Shown one piece after another: positions 26,270-35,416 of a stretch of DNA of 64,000 bases; the first letter of the stretch is position 1; each line of letters starts with the position of its first letter. The stretch spans positions 868,001 through 932,000 of the forward strand of contig OY829369.1 of the NCBI GenBank assembly GCA_963691775.1, read 5' to 3'. Below the pieces are notes generated by a model, which worked only from the letters and a program-made list of their open reading frames with translations, was not told the DNA's origin and made no database searches. The translations under genes were made by a program, and so were the position numbers. This DNA is from JAZBPO01 sp963691775. GTDB taxonomy: Bacteria > Pseudomonadota > Gammaproteobacteria > Pseudomonadales > Azotimanducaceae.

Positions 26270-27508
26270 TCAGCGCATCGCAGGGACGCGGTGCGCTGCT
26301 TCACCCCGCTTGATCCAGCGGACGTATGCCCAGCCCGTCAGCGCGGACAGCAATGCAGCGGCGCCTAACACCTCTCGCTCCGGCGCGCCGAACTCGAGGA
26401 CCAGCGACGCGAGGCCGATGCCGAGCGCATTGCAGAGCGTGAACGCCATGATCTCGTTCGCGAAGACCCGGCCGCGAAAGCGATCCTCGCTCCGCTCCTG
26501 CAGCAGCACCGTGCTGGTGACCCAGGTCGCGCCTCCACCCGACGAGGTCAGGATCACGAGCAGCAGCGTCGGGAGCGTCCACGGCAGCACGGCAAACACC
26601 CCGTAGGCGAGCGCACCCGCGACGATGAACCAGCCGAGCGCGGTAGCGCGCTTGCCTTCCGGTACGAAGCGGCGCGCAAGCACGGGCCCCAGACCTGTAC
26701 CGATGCCGCCGAACATGTACAGCAGGCCCTGGGCGGTAGACGGCGCCTCGGGGAGCAGCACCGGCGAGATGAACACGAGCAGGAAAAAGATCGCGCCAGG
26801 ACCGAAGGACCAGACGGCCTTCGCGAGCGACACGCGGCCGACGCCAGGTTCACGACGCATGTAGCCGATGCCCTCGCGAATCCCCGCGACAATGGAAGCA
26901 GCACCGCGGCCCTCCCCAGCAGGGTCCGTGTGCTGGGGAATCACGGCACGGGCAATAAAGAACGCCGACACGACGTAGGTCGCGGCGTCGATCAGGAACA
27001 CCGCCTGCACGCCGAGCAGGTCCACGAGGACGCCGCCCACGCCGGCGCCCGCCACGCGGATCGTCGACCAGGTGATCGCCCCCAGGGCATTCGCGGTGCC
27101 GAGCGCTTCGATGGGTACCACATTCGGTGTTGCCGCCGTCCGCGCCGGCTGGAACGCCGTTCCGATCGCTACCTGCAGAACGGCGAGCGCATAAATCCAG
27201 AAGAGCGGGCTGTCGGCATCAATGAACAGGAAGCCGCAAACCACCACCGCGCGGGCAAGGTCCGCGACGATCATCAAGCGACGGCGATCGAGCCGGTCTA
27301 CGAGCAGGCCGGCGAACGGGGCTGCGAACACGCTCGGCAGCAGTTTGGCGATGAACACGATGCCCAGCGCGGCCGGGGAATCGGTAATCGCACGAACCAG
27401 GGCAAAGATCGCGAGCGTGTTCAGCCAGTCTCCGAAAAGCGAGGCGACGTCAGCGAGCCACAGGCGGCGGAAGTGAGGGTGTGCTCGCAGGAGTTCGATG
27501 TAGCCCAC
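26270..27508 (-). CDS. MFS transporter (EntS/MFS_3-like exporter)
   Basis: 412 residues from GTG 27508, which has GGAG 6 bases upstream and starts with the family-like LLRAHPHFRRLWLADVASLFGDWLNT. The frame is open to a GTG at 27613 with an Ala/Ser run encoded by a GCCGAT-type hexamer repeat; an ATG at 27607 is an alternative start. Twelve helices with the DRLDRRRLMIVADLARA motif A region (loop 2-3) and GTAFQPARTAATPNVV typical of the MFS_3 branch. Likely proton-driven exporter of a drug or siderophore-like compound. It ends 7 bases from the convergent NTF2-like gene. Confidence 0.88.
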   Translation of the reverse strand: MGYIELLRAHPHFRRLWLADVASLFGDWLNTLAIFALVRAITDSPAALGIVFIAKLLPSVFAAPFAGLLVDRLDRRRLMIVADLARAVVVCGFLFIDADSPLFWIYALAVLQVAIGTAFQPARTAATPNVVPIEALGTANALGAITWSTIRVAGAGVGGVLVDLLGVQAVFLIDAATYVVSAFFIARAVIPQHTDPAGEGRGAASIVAGIREGIGYMRREPGVGRVSLAKAVWSFGPGAIFFLLVFISPVLLPEAPSTAQGLLYMFGGIGTGLGPVLARRFVPEGKRATALGWFIVAGALAYGVFAVLPWTLPTLLLVILTSSGGGATWVTSTVLLQERSEDRFRGRVFANEIMAFTLCNALGIGLASLVLEFGAPEREVLGAAALLSALTGWAYVRWIKRGEAAHRVPAMR

Positions 27509-27556
27509 GCGCCCCTCCACGGGTCGAAGATTCCGGTGCGACGCAAGCGCCGCCCC

Positions 27557-27606
27557 TGCCGATGCCGTTGCCGATGCCGATGCCGATGCCAGTGCCAGTG
27601 CTGCCA
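27557..27606. repeat. Imperfect hexamer repeat (GCCGAT/GCCAGT)
   Basis: A run of about eight period-6 units, mostly GCCGAT and GCCAGT, just upstream of or at the very start of the MFS gene. If translated from the longer start it encodes alternating Ala and Ser/Thr. Confidence 0.6.
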
Positions 27607-27635
27607 TAAACACCGCGGGCCGACGCGCGCGGCGA

Positions 27636-28199
27636 TCAGTCGTCGTTCGCGATCGCGCCGTCCCAGGCCGGCAGACCGTCGAGAGAGCTTGCGTTGCACT
27701 CCTGCCGATAGGCCTCGAGGCCGTCCACCCCGCGCTTCTCTGCCCAGTTCACCAGCACGTCGCGCTGCTCGATCACCTCCATGCGCGGCACTGCATAGCC
27801 GCAGGAGTCGGCAATCCGCTGAACCTCGACCTCGATGATCGCGCGCGCACCCGGCAAATCCGGAAACGCCGGTGCGAGTGCAGCGAACTCCGGACTCCCA
27901 AGCGCGTGAACCTGGCCACGCCCATGAAAACGCATGATCCGCGGCGCACCCTCGAAGGCACACAGCATCACGCAGATGCGCCCGTTCTCCTTCAGATGCG
28001 CAATCGTCTCGGCGCCCGACCCCGTAAGGTCCATCCATGCGAGGCGGTGCGGCCCGAGGATGCGCAGGGCGTCGTGTCCCCGCGGCGAGGAGTTCACGTG
28101 GCCGTCCGCCGCGAGCGGCGCCGTAGAGACGAAGAACATCGGCTGGGCATCGACCCAGGCACGCACGCCGTCAGTGATCGCCTCATATACCTTGCCCAT
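27636..28199 (-). CDS. Pyridoxamine 5'-phosphate oxidase-like (PNPOx) family protein
   Basis: 187 residues from ATG 28199, with GGAG 8 bases upstream (the frame extends by three codons to GTG 28208, which would overlap that site). Split-barrel flavin-binding features: FFVSTAPLAADGHVNSSPRGHD, then AWMDLTGSGAETIAHLKENGRICVMLCAF, then IMRFHGRGQVHALGSPEFAAL. These mark a stand-alone PNPOx-like FMN or F420-type family rather than PdxH. Substrate unknown. Divergent from the RDD gene with about 50 bases between. Confidence 0.9.
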   Translation of the reverse strand: MGKVYEAITDGVRAWVDAQPMFFVSTAPLAADGHVNSSPRGHDALRILGPHRLAWMDLTGSGAETIAHLKENGRICVMLCAFEGAPRIMRFHGRGQVHALGSPEFAALAPAFPDLPGARAIIEVEVQRIADSCGYAVPRMEVIEQRDVLVNWAEKRGVDGLEAYRQECNASSLDGLPAWDGAIANDD

Positions 28200-28251
28200 C
28201 GTACGCACTCCAAAGATGATCGGTGTTCACTCCAGCGAGAGCCTGCCAGAC

Positions 28252-28989
28252 ATGGACGCCATGACAGGTCCAGCGCGCGACGAACTCATCCTGACGAGCG
28301 TCGCCGGCGGCGAAGCCCGCCTCGAGATCGCGGGTGTCGGCGCGCGCAGCTTCGCATTCATCGTGGACTGGCACATCCGTCTGCTCGCGGCGCTGATCTG
28401 GTTCGGCGGCGCAGGCTTCCTCGTCGGACGCTACGTGGGACCAGATGCCCTGCTCTCCGTCGAGTGGGCCGGCTGGCTGACCTTCGCGCCGACCTTGGCC
28501 ATCTACTTCCTCTACCACCCGCTCCTGGAAATGGTGACGGGCACCACGCCCGGCAAGCGTTACGCCAAGGTGCGCATCGCGACCACCGAAGGCCTGCGCC
28601 CCTCCGCCGGCGCGATGCTCTCTCGAAATCTGCTCCGCCTCGTCGACTCCATGCCAAGCATGTACGTGCTGGGCATTCTCGTCGCCTTCGTAGACGCGCG
28701 CGCCCGGCGTCTCGGCGACATGGCAGCAGGCACCATTCTCGTCAGGGCCGGAGACGCCAGCGAAGCCGTGTTCGACGCGCTCAGCGCGCGCTCCGGTTCT
28801 AGCCTTGACCCGAAACTGGCCGAGCTCGTCTCCGAGCTTCTTGATCGCTGGACGGAACTGAGCCCTGATCGGCGCGGTGCACTCGCGCGGACCATGCTGG
28901 AGCGCGCCGCAGACATGGAAGGCATCGCGGCCGCAAGCGACGCGTCGCTGCGCGCGCGCCTGCAGAAGCTCCTGGAAGCGTCCGCATGA
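28252..28989 (+). CDS. RDD family membrane protein
   Basis: 245 residues from ATG 28252. Residues about 25-165 form the RDD domain: RSFAFIVDWHIRLLAALIWF, the TTPGKRYAKVRI signature after helix 3, and DARARRLGDMAAGTILVR. The C-terminal 80 residues are hydrophilic and helical. RDD proteins are membrane proteins of uncertain function. The stop overlaps the SpoIIM-like ATG by 4 bases, and the pair faces the MoxR/DUF58 operon, a frequent genomic association. Confidence 0.93.
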   Translation: MDAMTGPARDELILTSVAGGEARLEIAGVGARSFAFIVDWHIRLLAALIWFGGAGFLVGRYVGPDALLSVEWAGWLTFAPTLAIYFLYHPLLEMVTGTTPGKRYAKVRIATTEGLRPSAGAMLSRNLLRLVDSMPSMYVLGILVAFVDARARRLGDMAAGTILVRAGDASEAVFDALSARSGSSLDPKLAELVSELLDRWTELSPDRRGALARTMLERAADMEGIAAASDASLRARLQKLLEASA

Positions 28990-30026
28990 GCGCGCGTGGG
29001 GAAACCGGGCTCCAGCGCTGGCTCGAGGGCCGCGTAGAGAGCTGGCGCGAGATCGACCGCCTGCTCGCCAAGCCCGCGAAAGCGCGCGATCTGGACGAGG
29101 CGCGGCGCCTGCTCGCGGCCTATCGCTCGCTCGGCCGCGATCTGGCGCTGGCGCGGCGAGAAATGCCTGATTCCCGCACAACTACTGCCCTCGGCGCGCT
29201 CTATGGACGCCTGCACGCCGAGATCAATCGCCCAGCCAACTCGCGCTGGCACGGCTTCGTCGAGCTTTACCGCCAGCGTGTCCCGCGGGCCATGGCGCGT
29301 CTTCAGCGCGAACTGGGCCTCGTCGTCGCACTTTTCTTCGTCTCGGCATTCGCCGGTTGGGTGTGCGTGAACTTCATTCCCGGCACGGTCGAGCTCGTCC
29401 TCGACCCGGGCGCCATCGCCCTCGTCCAGAACGGCGGCCTGTGGACCGACGATCTGCACGGCGTCGTGCCGCCCTCGGTGCTGTCCACGTCGATCATGAC
29501 GAACAACATCATGGTGACGATCTGGGCCGTGCTCCTAGGCCTCTTCTTCGGCTTCGGCACGCTCTGGATCGTGACCCTGAACGGCATCCTGCTCGGCGCG
29601 GTGTTCGCGTTCACGGGCCGCTACGGCGTCGCGGACGAACTCGCGCGCTTCGTCATCGCCCACGGCATCGTCGAGATCTCGGTGATCCTGATCGGCGGCG
29701 CGATCGGCCTCCGCCTAGGACTCGCGCTCGCACGGCCGGGTCTGCTCGGCCGCGGCGAGTCCCTGCGCGAAGAGTCGAACACCCTCTTCCCGATCCTGGC
29801 CGTGGTCATCCCGGCCCTGGTCGTATGTGGCGTGATCGAGGGCTACGTTTCGCCCGATCCGGACATCGGCTGGCTGCCACGCTCGCTCATCGGCGTCGGC
29901 TGGATGGTGATCTTCGTCGCGCTCCTGCGCGGCATGCACGGCGTGCGCCTGTTCGATCCGCGGCCGGACCCAGTGTTGGACTCAGACCTTCCGCTCGCGA
30001 CGCAGGCGCGCGTACCGGCGCCGTAG
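28986..30026 (+). CDS. SpoIIM-like (stage II sporulation protein M family) membrane protein
   Basis: 346 residues. The N-terminal 100 residues are helical and soluble; the rest holds six or so membrane helices with the family core SIMTNNIMVTIWAVLLGLFFGFGTLWIVTLNGILLGAVFAF and HGIVEISVILIGGAIGLRLG. The organism shows no sporulation genes; in non-sporulating bacteria this family sits with RDD and MoxR/DUF58 genes. The 3' end overlaps the convergent DUF58 gene by 45 bases, so the two mRNAs would be complementary there. Confidence 0.93.
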   Translation: MSARGETGLQRWLEGRVESWREIDRLLAKPAKARDLDEARRLLAAYRSLGRDLALARREMPDSRTTTALGALYGRLHAEINRPANSRWHGFVELYRQRVPRAMARLQRELGLVVALFFVSAFAGWVCVNFIPGTVELVLDPGAIALVQNGGLWTDDLHGVVPPSVLSTSIMTNNIMVTIWAVLLGLFFGFGTLWIVTLNGILLGAVFAFTGRYGVADELARFVIAHGIVEISVILIGGAIGLRLGLALARPGLLGRGESLREESNTLFPILAVVIPALVVCGVIEGYVSPDPDIGWLPRSLIGVGWMVIFVALLRGMHGVRLFDPRPDPVLDSDLPLATQARVPAP

Positions 30027-31274
30027 CGCGCCATCGAGTTCGTTCGCGTGGGTGTACACCACCTGCGCCCCCAGGCGCTGCAGGCGCAGACGCGTGGTAT
30101 CCGCGACGCGATCCAGTTCCTCCGATGCGAGGGCGAACCAGGGATCACGCCAACCTGCCGGCCGCGCCCGTGCGATCGCTTCCGATTCCTCGTCGCGCAG
30201 GGCCGCGACGAGCGGCAGGTGCACCGGCCGGAGCAGGCGCGTCGCTTCCACGAGCTGGCCGGCCGAATCCGCATCGTCCAGATCGGCGAACACGACGACG
30301 AGGGCGCGGTGCCGCACCATGGACCGAACCTCGAGCATCGCGCCCAGTGGGTTCGATTCGTGCGGCCGCGCATCGGCCGCGGCGAGCGCACCGCGAATCC
30401 GCTCCACCTGGCGCCGGCCCCGCCCGACCGGCACCCGCGCTAGCACGCGGTCCGCATAGATCAGCAATCCGCAGCGATCGCCCTGCAGCTCGGCGAACTC
30501 AGCCAGGCGAGCGGCGACGTTGGCGGCATGACCGAAGCGGGTCAGCGGACCTTGCACAACGCCGGCGCCGAGCCCGGCATCGAGCACGAACACGAGCTCG
30601 AGCTGCTCCTCCGTTTCCGTTTCCCGAATCACCGGGCGGCCACGGCGTGCAGTCGCCTTCCAGTCGATGCGGGTCGCCGGATCGTCCGGACGTTGATCGC
30701 GCAGCGCGAAGATCTCCGAGCCTTGACCGACCCGCGGGCGCGAGCGCAGTCCGAGCTCGACGGAGCCCGGCGTACCGACGCGATCGGACAGGCGCGCCGG
30801 CGCCACCCTGAGCTCGGCATCGACGGGTACGCGACGAAGCCAGTGGCCGAGGCCGAAGGCCCCGTCGATCTCCAACCACTGCTCCGGGAATGCCGTGCGG
30901 CCGAGCCGCGTCGCAAGGCCCGTCGCCACATAGCTCGCCTGTGGGTCCGCGCCGGGCGCGAGCACGAGCACGCCGTCTTCCGCAGGCGCCCGCACCGCGC
31001 CGTTGCCGATCAGGCGATGGCGCGTCGTCAGGGCCTGCTCACCGCGCAGGCGCACGCCGATCTCGACCGGCAGGCCGAGTCGAGCGACGCCCTTGGGCTC
31101 CAGTTCGAGGTTCAGTTCCGCGTTCTGCACCTGCCACCACTCGAACACCAGCGCGCCCGCGAAACACAGCAGGGCGTAGCGCCAGAGCCCGAACGGCTCC
31201 GCGCCCCAGAAGGACACGACGGCAAGCAGCGCGACGACGGCGCCGAACAGCAGGCTGCGAAGGGACAGGCGCAC
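29982..31274 (-). CDS. DUF58 domain-containing protein
   Basis: 430 residues. Two N-terminal membrane helices (about 10-50), then a beta-rich region and the DUF58 core near residues 195-260 (VGQGSEIFALRDQRPDDPATRIDWKATARRGRPVIRETE). A VWA-like segment with DxGxxxG-like LVFVLDAGLGAGVV follows. DUF58 proteins are standard partners of MoxR ATPases, possibly as metal or substrate binding modules. The upstream MoxR gene is 9 bases away on the same strand. Confidence 0.94.
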   Translation of the reverse strand: MRLSLRSLLFGAVVALLAVVSFWGAEPFGLWRYALLCFAGALVFEWWQVQNAELNLELEPKGVARLGLPVEIGVRLRGEQALTTRHRLIGNGAVRAPAEDGVLVLAPGADPQASYVATGLATRLGRTAFPEQWLEIDGAFGLGHWLRRVPVDAELRVAPARLSDRVGTPGSVELGLRSRPRVGQGSEIFALRDQRPDDPATRIDWKATARRGRPVIRETETEEQLELVFVLDAGLGAGVVQGPLTRFGHAANVAARLAEFAELQGDRCGLLIYADRVLARVPVGRGRRQVERIRGALAAADARPHESNPLGAMLEVRSMVRHRALVVVFADLDDADSAGQLVEATRLLRPVHLPLVAALRDEESEAIARARPAGWRDPWFALASEELDRVADTTRLRLQRLGAQVVYTHANELDGALRRRYARLRRERKV

Positions 31275-31283
31275 GCGGGCGTG

Positions 31284-32225
31284 TCAGCGCGGCACGGCAA
31301 CTGCGGCGAGCAGTGCGTCGCACACCTCGGCGCCGTCTCGTCCATCGAGCTGCGCGTCTGGCGTCAGTTGCAGGCGGTGCGGCAGCACCCAGGGCGCGAC
31401 CCGCTTGACATCGTCCGGCCGCACGAAGGACTCGCCCGCCGCACAGGCGGCGACGCGCGCCATCACCAGCAGCGCACGGGCGCCCCGCGTCGACAGGCCG
31501 AGCGCCACGTCCTCGTGGCGCCGGGACGCCGTAGCAAGTTCGACCACGTACGCGAGCAGCGCATCCTCGACGGCGACCGCATCGATCTCGGCGCGCGCCG
31601 GCGCGAGCAGCGCAGCGTCGAGTGCCTCGGCGGCACTCGTCGTCGCGGCATCGGTACGTGCATAGGTCGACAGGATCCGCTTCTCGACCTCGGCTTCCGG
31701 ATAGGCGACCTGGAGGCGGATCAGGAAGCGGTCGATCTGCGATTCGGGGAGCGGATAGGTGCCCTCGAACTCGATCGGGTTCTGCGTCGCCACCACCATG
31801 AACTCGGACGGCAGCGCATGGCGCTCGCCGTCGACGGTGACGGCCCGTTCCTCCATTGCCTCGAGCAGCGCCGATTGCGTCCGCGGGCCCGTGCGATTGA
31901 TCTCGTCGACGAGAAGCAGATCGGCGAACACGGGGCCGGGCCGGAAGCGGAAGGTCGCTGCTTCGGCTTCGTAGATCGTGGTGCCGACCACGTCCGAGGG
32001 CATGAGATCGGGCGTGCACTGCACGCGCGCGAACTCGCCGCCGAACACCGAGGCAAGCGTGCGCGCGAGCAGCGTCTTGCCCATGCCCGGCACCCCCTCG
32101 AGGAGCACGTGCCCGCCGGCCAGGCGCGCCATGGCAATGGCCTCCGCTGCATCGCCCACGCCGAACACGACCTGATCGATCTGCGCCTGCGTCGCCTCGA
32201 TCCACCTCGCCACCGCGCCACTCAT
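31284..32225 (-). CDS. MoxR family AAA+ ATPase
   Basis: 313 residues. Walker A GVPGMGKT at residues 44-51, Walker B LLLVDEINR about 107-115, sensor VVATQNPIEFEGTYPLPESQIDRF near 140-163. The ATPase is thought to act as a chaperone that activates or inserts a cofactor into the VWA/DUF58 partner. Its ATG overlaps the stop of the DUF4350 gene by 4 bases (32222-32225). Confidence 0.96.
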   Translation of the reverse strand: MSGAVARWIEATQAQIDQVVFGVGDAAEAIAMARLAGGHVLLEGVPGMGKTLLARTLASVFGGEFARVQCTPDLMPSDVVGTTIYEAEAATFRFRPGPVFADLLLVDEINRTGPRTQSALLEAMEERAVTVDGERHALPSEFMVVATQNPIEFEGTYPLPESQIDRFLIRLQVAYPEAEVEKRILSTYARTDAATTSAAEALDAALLAPARAEIDAVAVEDALLAYVVELATASRRHEDVALGLSTRGARALLVMARVAACAAGESFVRPDDVKRVAPWVLPHRLQLTPDAQLDGRDGAEVCDALLAAVAVPR

Positions 32226-33510
32226 GCGAGTTGCTCCAACATGTCCACGGTCATCGTTCTCACCTTCGTCAGCGACACCCGCCGGCCTAGGCGAATGCGT
32301 TCGAGAGTCTCTTCCCAGAGCTTGCGTCGTTCCGGATTCAGGGCCGCCTCGTCACCCAGCCGATCGAGCGCGCCGCTTACCGGCACGCCATGGCGCTCCG
32401 CGAGCCGGCGACGTACCGGATCGAGGAGGCGATCCGCGGCCGTACCCTGGTCCATGTGGCGTGCGAGAAAGCCGCCTGCGGCGCGCACGAGATCCGCGCG
32501 CCGCCGCTCCGGCACGGGCTTCGGCAGCACCTTGCGATCCCAGGCGCCGTCGTCGGCAAGCAGCCAGAGCAACCAGAACAGCAGCAGCACCGCCACGGTC
32601 GCGTGGAAACGGCCGTCGGTGAGCAGACGACCGCCTGCGCCCAAGGCGCCTTCGGTCTGGTGATAGTCGTCGATCAGCAATTCACCGTCGCCGATCGGCG
32701 TCAGCAGCGCAGCGGCCAGACGGGCGTTGTCTTCGCGGTCGATGGCGCCGTTGGCGAACATCGACGGATGCACCGTGACGACGATTTCCCCCGCGCCCAA
32801 CGCGCGCGTCCAGGCAACCTCGGAGCCCGACGCCGCATCGACGAGCAGAGGCTGCCACGGCACCCCGAACTCGCTCGACTGTTTCCACACGTGGTCGTGC
32901 AGATCACCGATGACGGCGATCCGGCGACGTCCTCCGTGAAGGGATGGCGGCCTGCAGGAAGCAACAATCGGTCTTCGAGGCCACCGAGCGCCAGTACCCA
33001 GTCGGGCACGGTGGCAAAGGGGTCCGGCAGCAAGGCCCAGATCGGAGGTCCGTTCGCCGCCTTGTCCTCGATCACCAGGCCCGGCGCGAACCGACGCAAG
33101 CCCTCGATCGACGACACCCGCGACGGCGCGAACTCCTCGTTGCCGAAGTCGGACACGACGAGCCGATTGCCGGCGCGAACCCAGGCGAACAGGGCCTCAC
33201 GTTCGTCGAACTCGACGAAGCGTCGAAGCGGTGTGTGCACCAGGAGCACGTCTCCGCCGCCGAGCGCCATCGCGGATGCCTCCGGGGCTTCGCTCGCGTA
33301 CGCGAGAAGATCGAACCAGTCGGACTCGCTCACGCGCACCGGGACACCGCCTTCGTCCAGCCAGCGATACAGCACCGCGAGGCCCGAGACATTCTCCTCG
33401 GTCGTGATCGGTCGATAGCCGTCGTCCGGGGCGCGCCCACCGAACATCGCAGCCACGAGCAGGACCAGGGCCGCGAGGGCGAACAGCGATGTCCGGATCC
33501 GTTCCTTCAC
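32222..33510 (-). pseudogene. DUF4350-domain membrane protein, interrupted by a frameshift
   Basis: The gene starts at GTG 33510 (GTGA overlap with the DUF4129 stop) with a membrane helix (residues about 8-25), then the DUF4350 domain (DGYRPITTEENVSGLAVLYRWLDEGGVPVRV and VLLVHTPLRRFV). Around 32920-32928 the frame breaks: up to HPFTEDVA it is in one frame, then RIAVIGDLHDHVWKQSSEFGVPW continues in another down to 32222. One missing base within GTCGCCGG (minus strand) would restore a single product of about 430 residues. The second half keeps a membrane helix and a C-terminal helical domain. A sequencing error, a true inactivating deletion or programmed shifting are all possible. Confidence 0.85.
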
Positions 33511-34469
33511 GCCGCTCGCGCCCCGATCGCGTCCGCTTCGGCGAAACACGGGGCGAGATCCGCCTCCGACGCACTGTGACCACCGAACTGGCACCGGTCC
33601 GCGAGCCGCGCAACCGCGTCGATTCGGAGATCGGCCGCGTCGCGCAGGGCGCGGGCGACCTCGCGATTGGTCATGGAGCGCCGTGTGGTGCACAGGCGAT
33701 CCTGCTCGATACGAGCGAACACCAGGCGCATGAGCGCCAGCGCCTGCTCGTCGGCGGGAAGCGCGCGGATCTGCTCCAGCGGCATGAGCGGTACGGCCTC
33801 CAGACCGGAAGGCAGTTCGACCTCGGGACCCTTGCGCCGCGCTGCGCGATTACGCGGCAAGACGCGATAGATGAGCACGCCGAGGCCGGCCATGAGCAGG
33901 CAGAACATCACCAGAACGGTGGCGAGGCGGGCTTCGGAGAAGCTGCGGAGATCGTCCGGCGTCAGGCTGTCGTACCAGTCACGCAACTTCCGCTTGAACC
34001 AGGCCTGCAGGCGCTCACGCCAGATGGATCGCTCCTCCACGCCCGGCAAGGGCTCGGGCGCAACGTCCGCGAGCGCAGCAAGCAGCGCCGTGCGCTCCGG
34101 TGCAGGCGGGATCTCGCCGCCGCGGTTCGCGCCCTCGAGAGTGTCGGCGAGCGCGCGCCACGCCTCCACCGGGAGGGTGCGCTTGAGAATCGAGCGATCC
34201 TCCAGCCACTCCGGCCGGGGCAGCGTGTGCGCCTCGGCGCAATCGAGCGCCAGCGACATCCGTCGCGGGCCCTCCTCTTCTTCTGCAGCGATCTGCGCCT
34301 CGGCCTTGCCGATGCGCTTGGCCACCGGCGGTTCGAGTTCCAGCGCCACTGCATCCGCGCACGTACGAATGGCGCGCGCGAACGCCGCCCCGTCATCGGC
34401 GGCGCGCGCGACGCTGCTGAAGAGCAGCAGCGCGAGAAAGCAGGCGCGGAGCACGGAGGGTCGAATCAC
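33507..34469 (-). CDS. DUF4129 domain-containing protein
   Basis: 320 residues from GTG 34469, which overlaps the upstream stop (GTGA) and begins a signal peptide (residues 1-22). The frame is open to 34739 but that part is arginine/glycine-rich shadow. A periplasmic helical region (about 23-175) is followed by one membrane helix (about 180-200) and a C-terminal DUF4129 domain (LRFARIEQ-type repeat: LVFARIEQDRLCTTRRSMTNREVARAL, about 250-278). DUF4129 proteins belong to the MoxR-DUF58-DUF4350 gene set; some carry transglutaminase partners, none here. Confidence 0.88.
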   Translation of the reverse strand: MIRPSVLRACFLALLLFSSVARAADDGAAFARAIRTCADAVALELEPPVAKRIGKAEAQIAAEEEEGPRRMSLALDCAEAHTLPRPEWLEDRSILKRTLPVEAWRALADTLEGANRGGEIPPAPERTALLAALADVAPEPLPGVEERSIWRERLQAWFKRKLRDWYDSLTPDDLRSFSEARLATVLVMFCLLMAGLGVLIYRVLPRNRAARRKGPEVELPSGLEAVPLMPLEQIRALPADEQALALMRLVFARIEQDRLCTTRRSMTNREVARALRDAADLRIDAVARLADRCQFGGHSASEADLAPCFAEADAIGARAA

Positions 34470-35263
34470 GCGGCGTCCAATCTGGCTTCCAGATCTTCCC
34501 CGGACCTGCGCAGCACCAGATCGCGCGTGAGCGCGAGGCCGAGCGCCACTGCAAGTGGAACCGCGAGTACCTGCGCGATCGCGTTCAGGAAGTTCAGTCC
34601 AACGAGCCAGACCGTCCCGATCTCCGTTCCGCCCGCCGCGAGATATCCGGCCACTCCTGCAGGGAGCTGCACGACGCCCACCTGAATAACCAGCGCCATG
34701 ATGGTGCCGACCGTGGCGACCACGGCCGTGCGGAACCAATTCCCTTCGACTATTGCGCGACTGCGCTTGAGCGCATCGATCGGCCCCAGCCCTTCCGTAA
34801 AGATCAGATATAAGCTCATTGCGAACGCGATAGAGAGCCAGAGCCCGGGGATGACGAAGAGCGCCAGACCCACCATGACCGCCAGGAAGTAGAGGATGAA
34901 ATAGCCGGTCAACGCGGGCACGCGGCGCAATGCCCTGGAGTACGCGCCAGTAGCAGGCTCCGCCTCGCCCTCAGCGACGGCGTGTAGATGCTGGACGACC
35001 GCACCGGAAGTCACGATCGTGAGGGCGAGGAGCACGAAAAAAACGAACGCGAGGTACGTGACCGCCTGCGCGCCCGACGGATCAGTGCTCGCGTCATACG
35101 TCATCGTGGACACGCCAAGGGCGGACTCCGACACGACTTCGACGATGAACAGTGCACCAAAGCCCTTGGCGGCCGTCGCTGCCACGCCCTTGAACTCACC
35201 TCGATAGAGCCGTACGCCGGCGTCCAGGACGCCACCGATCTGTCTGGGTTCCGTTTCGTACAC
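34466..35263 (-). CDS. Multi-pass membrane protein of the MoxR/DUF58 cluster
   Basis: 265 residues from GTG 35263. Begins ETEPRQIGGVLDAGVRLYRGEFKGV, an opening shared with GDPD-membrane-domain-like and YciC-like proteins, then six hydrophobic segments. VIPGLWLSIAFAMSLYLIFTEGLGPIDALKRSRAIVEGNWFRT is the recognisable core (P-G-x-W, then DALKRS) of that loose superfamily. It is the first gene of the DUF4129-DUF4350-MoxR-DUF58 operon and overlaps the next gene by 4 bases. Function unknown. The region upstream to 35326 in the same frame is not supported. Confidence 0.8.
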   Translation of the reverse strand: MYETEPRQIGGVLDAGVRLYRGEFKGVAATAAKGFGALFIVEVVSESALGVSTMTYDASTDPSGAQAVTYLAFVFFVLLALTIVTSGAVVQHLHAVAEGEAEPATGAYSRALRRVPALTGYFILYFLAVMVGLALFVIPGLWLSIAFAMSLYLIFTEGLGPIDALKRSRAIVEGNWFRTAVVATVGTIMALVIQVGVVQLPAGVAGYLAAGGTEIGTVWLVGLNFLNAIAQVLAVPLAVALGLALTRDLVLRRSGEDLEARLDAA

Positions 35264-35416
35264 GGCGGCACTGCCTCGCTTCCGTGGAGGTCCACCGAGT
35301 CTGCCCACGCCCCGGGGGTCCGGCAACGGGTTGTGAGCCGTGTCTCACGGTAGGCGATGCCAGCGAGCCGGCGTCGCGCGATAATCGAGCCTTCGACCAC
35401 ACCTTCCGGAGCCCGC

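Noticed and set aside
30528..32663. Plus-strand ORF of 711 codons across DUF58, MoxR and DUF4350
   Set aside because: Antisense of three well-supported genes, with Arg/His/Gln-rich composition and no recognisable motif.
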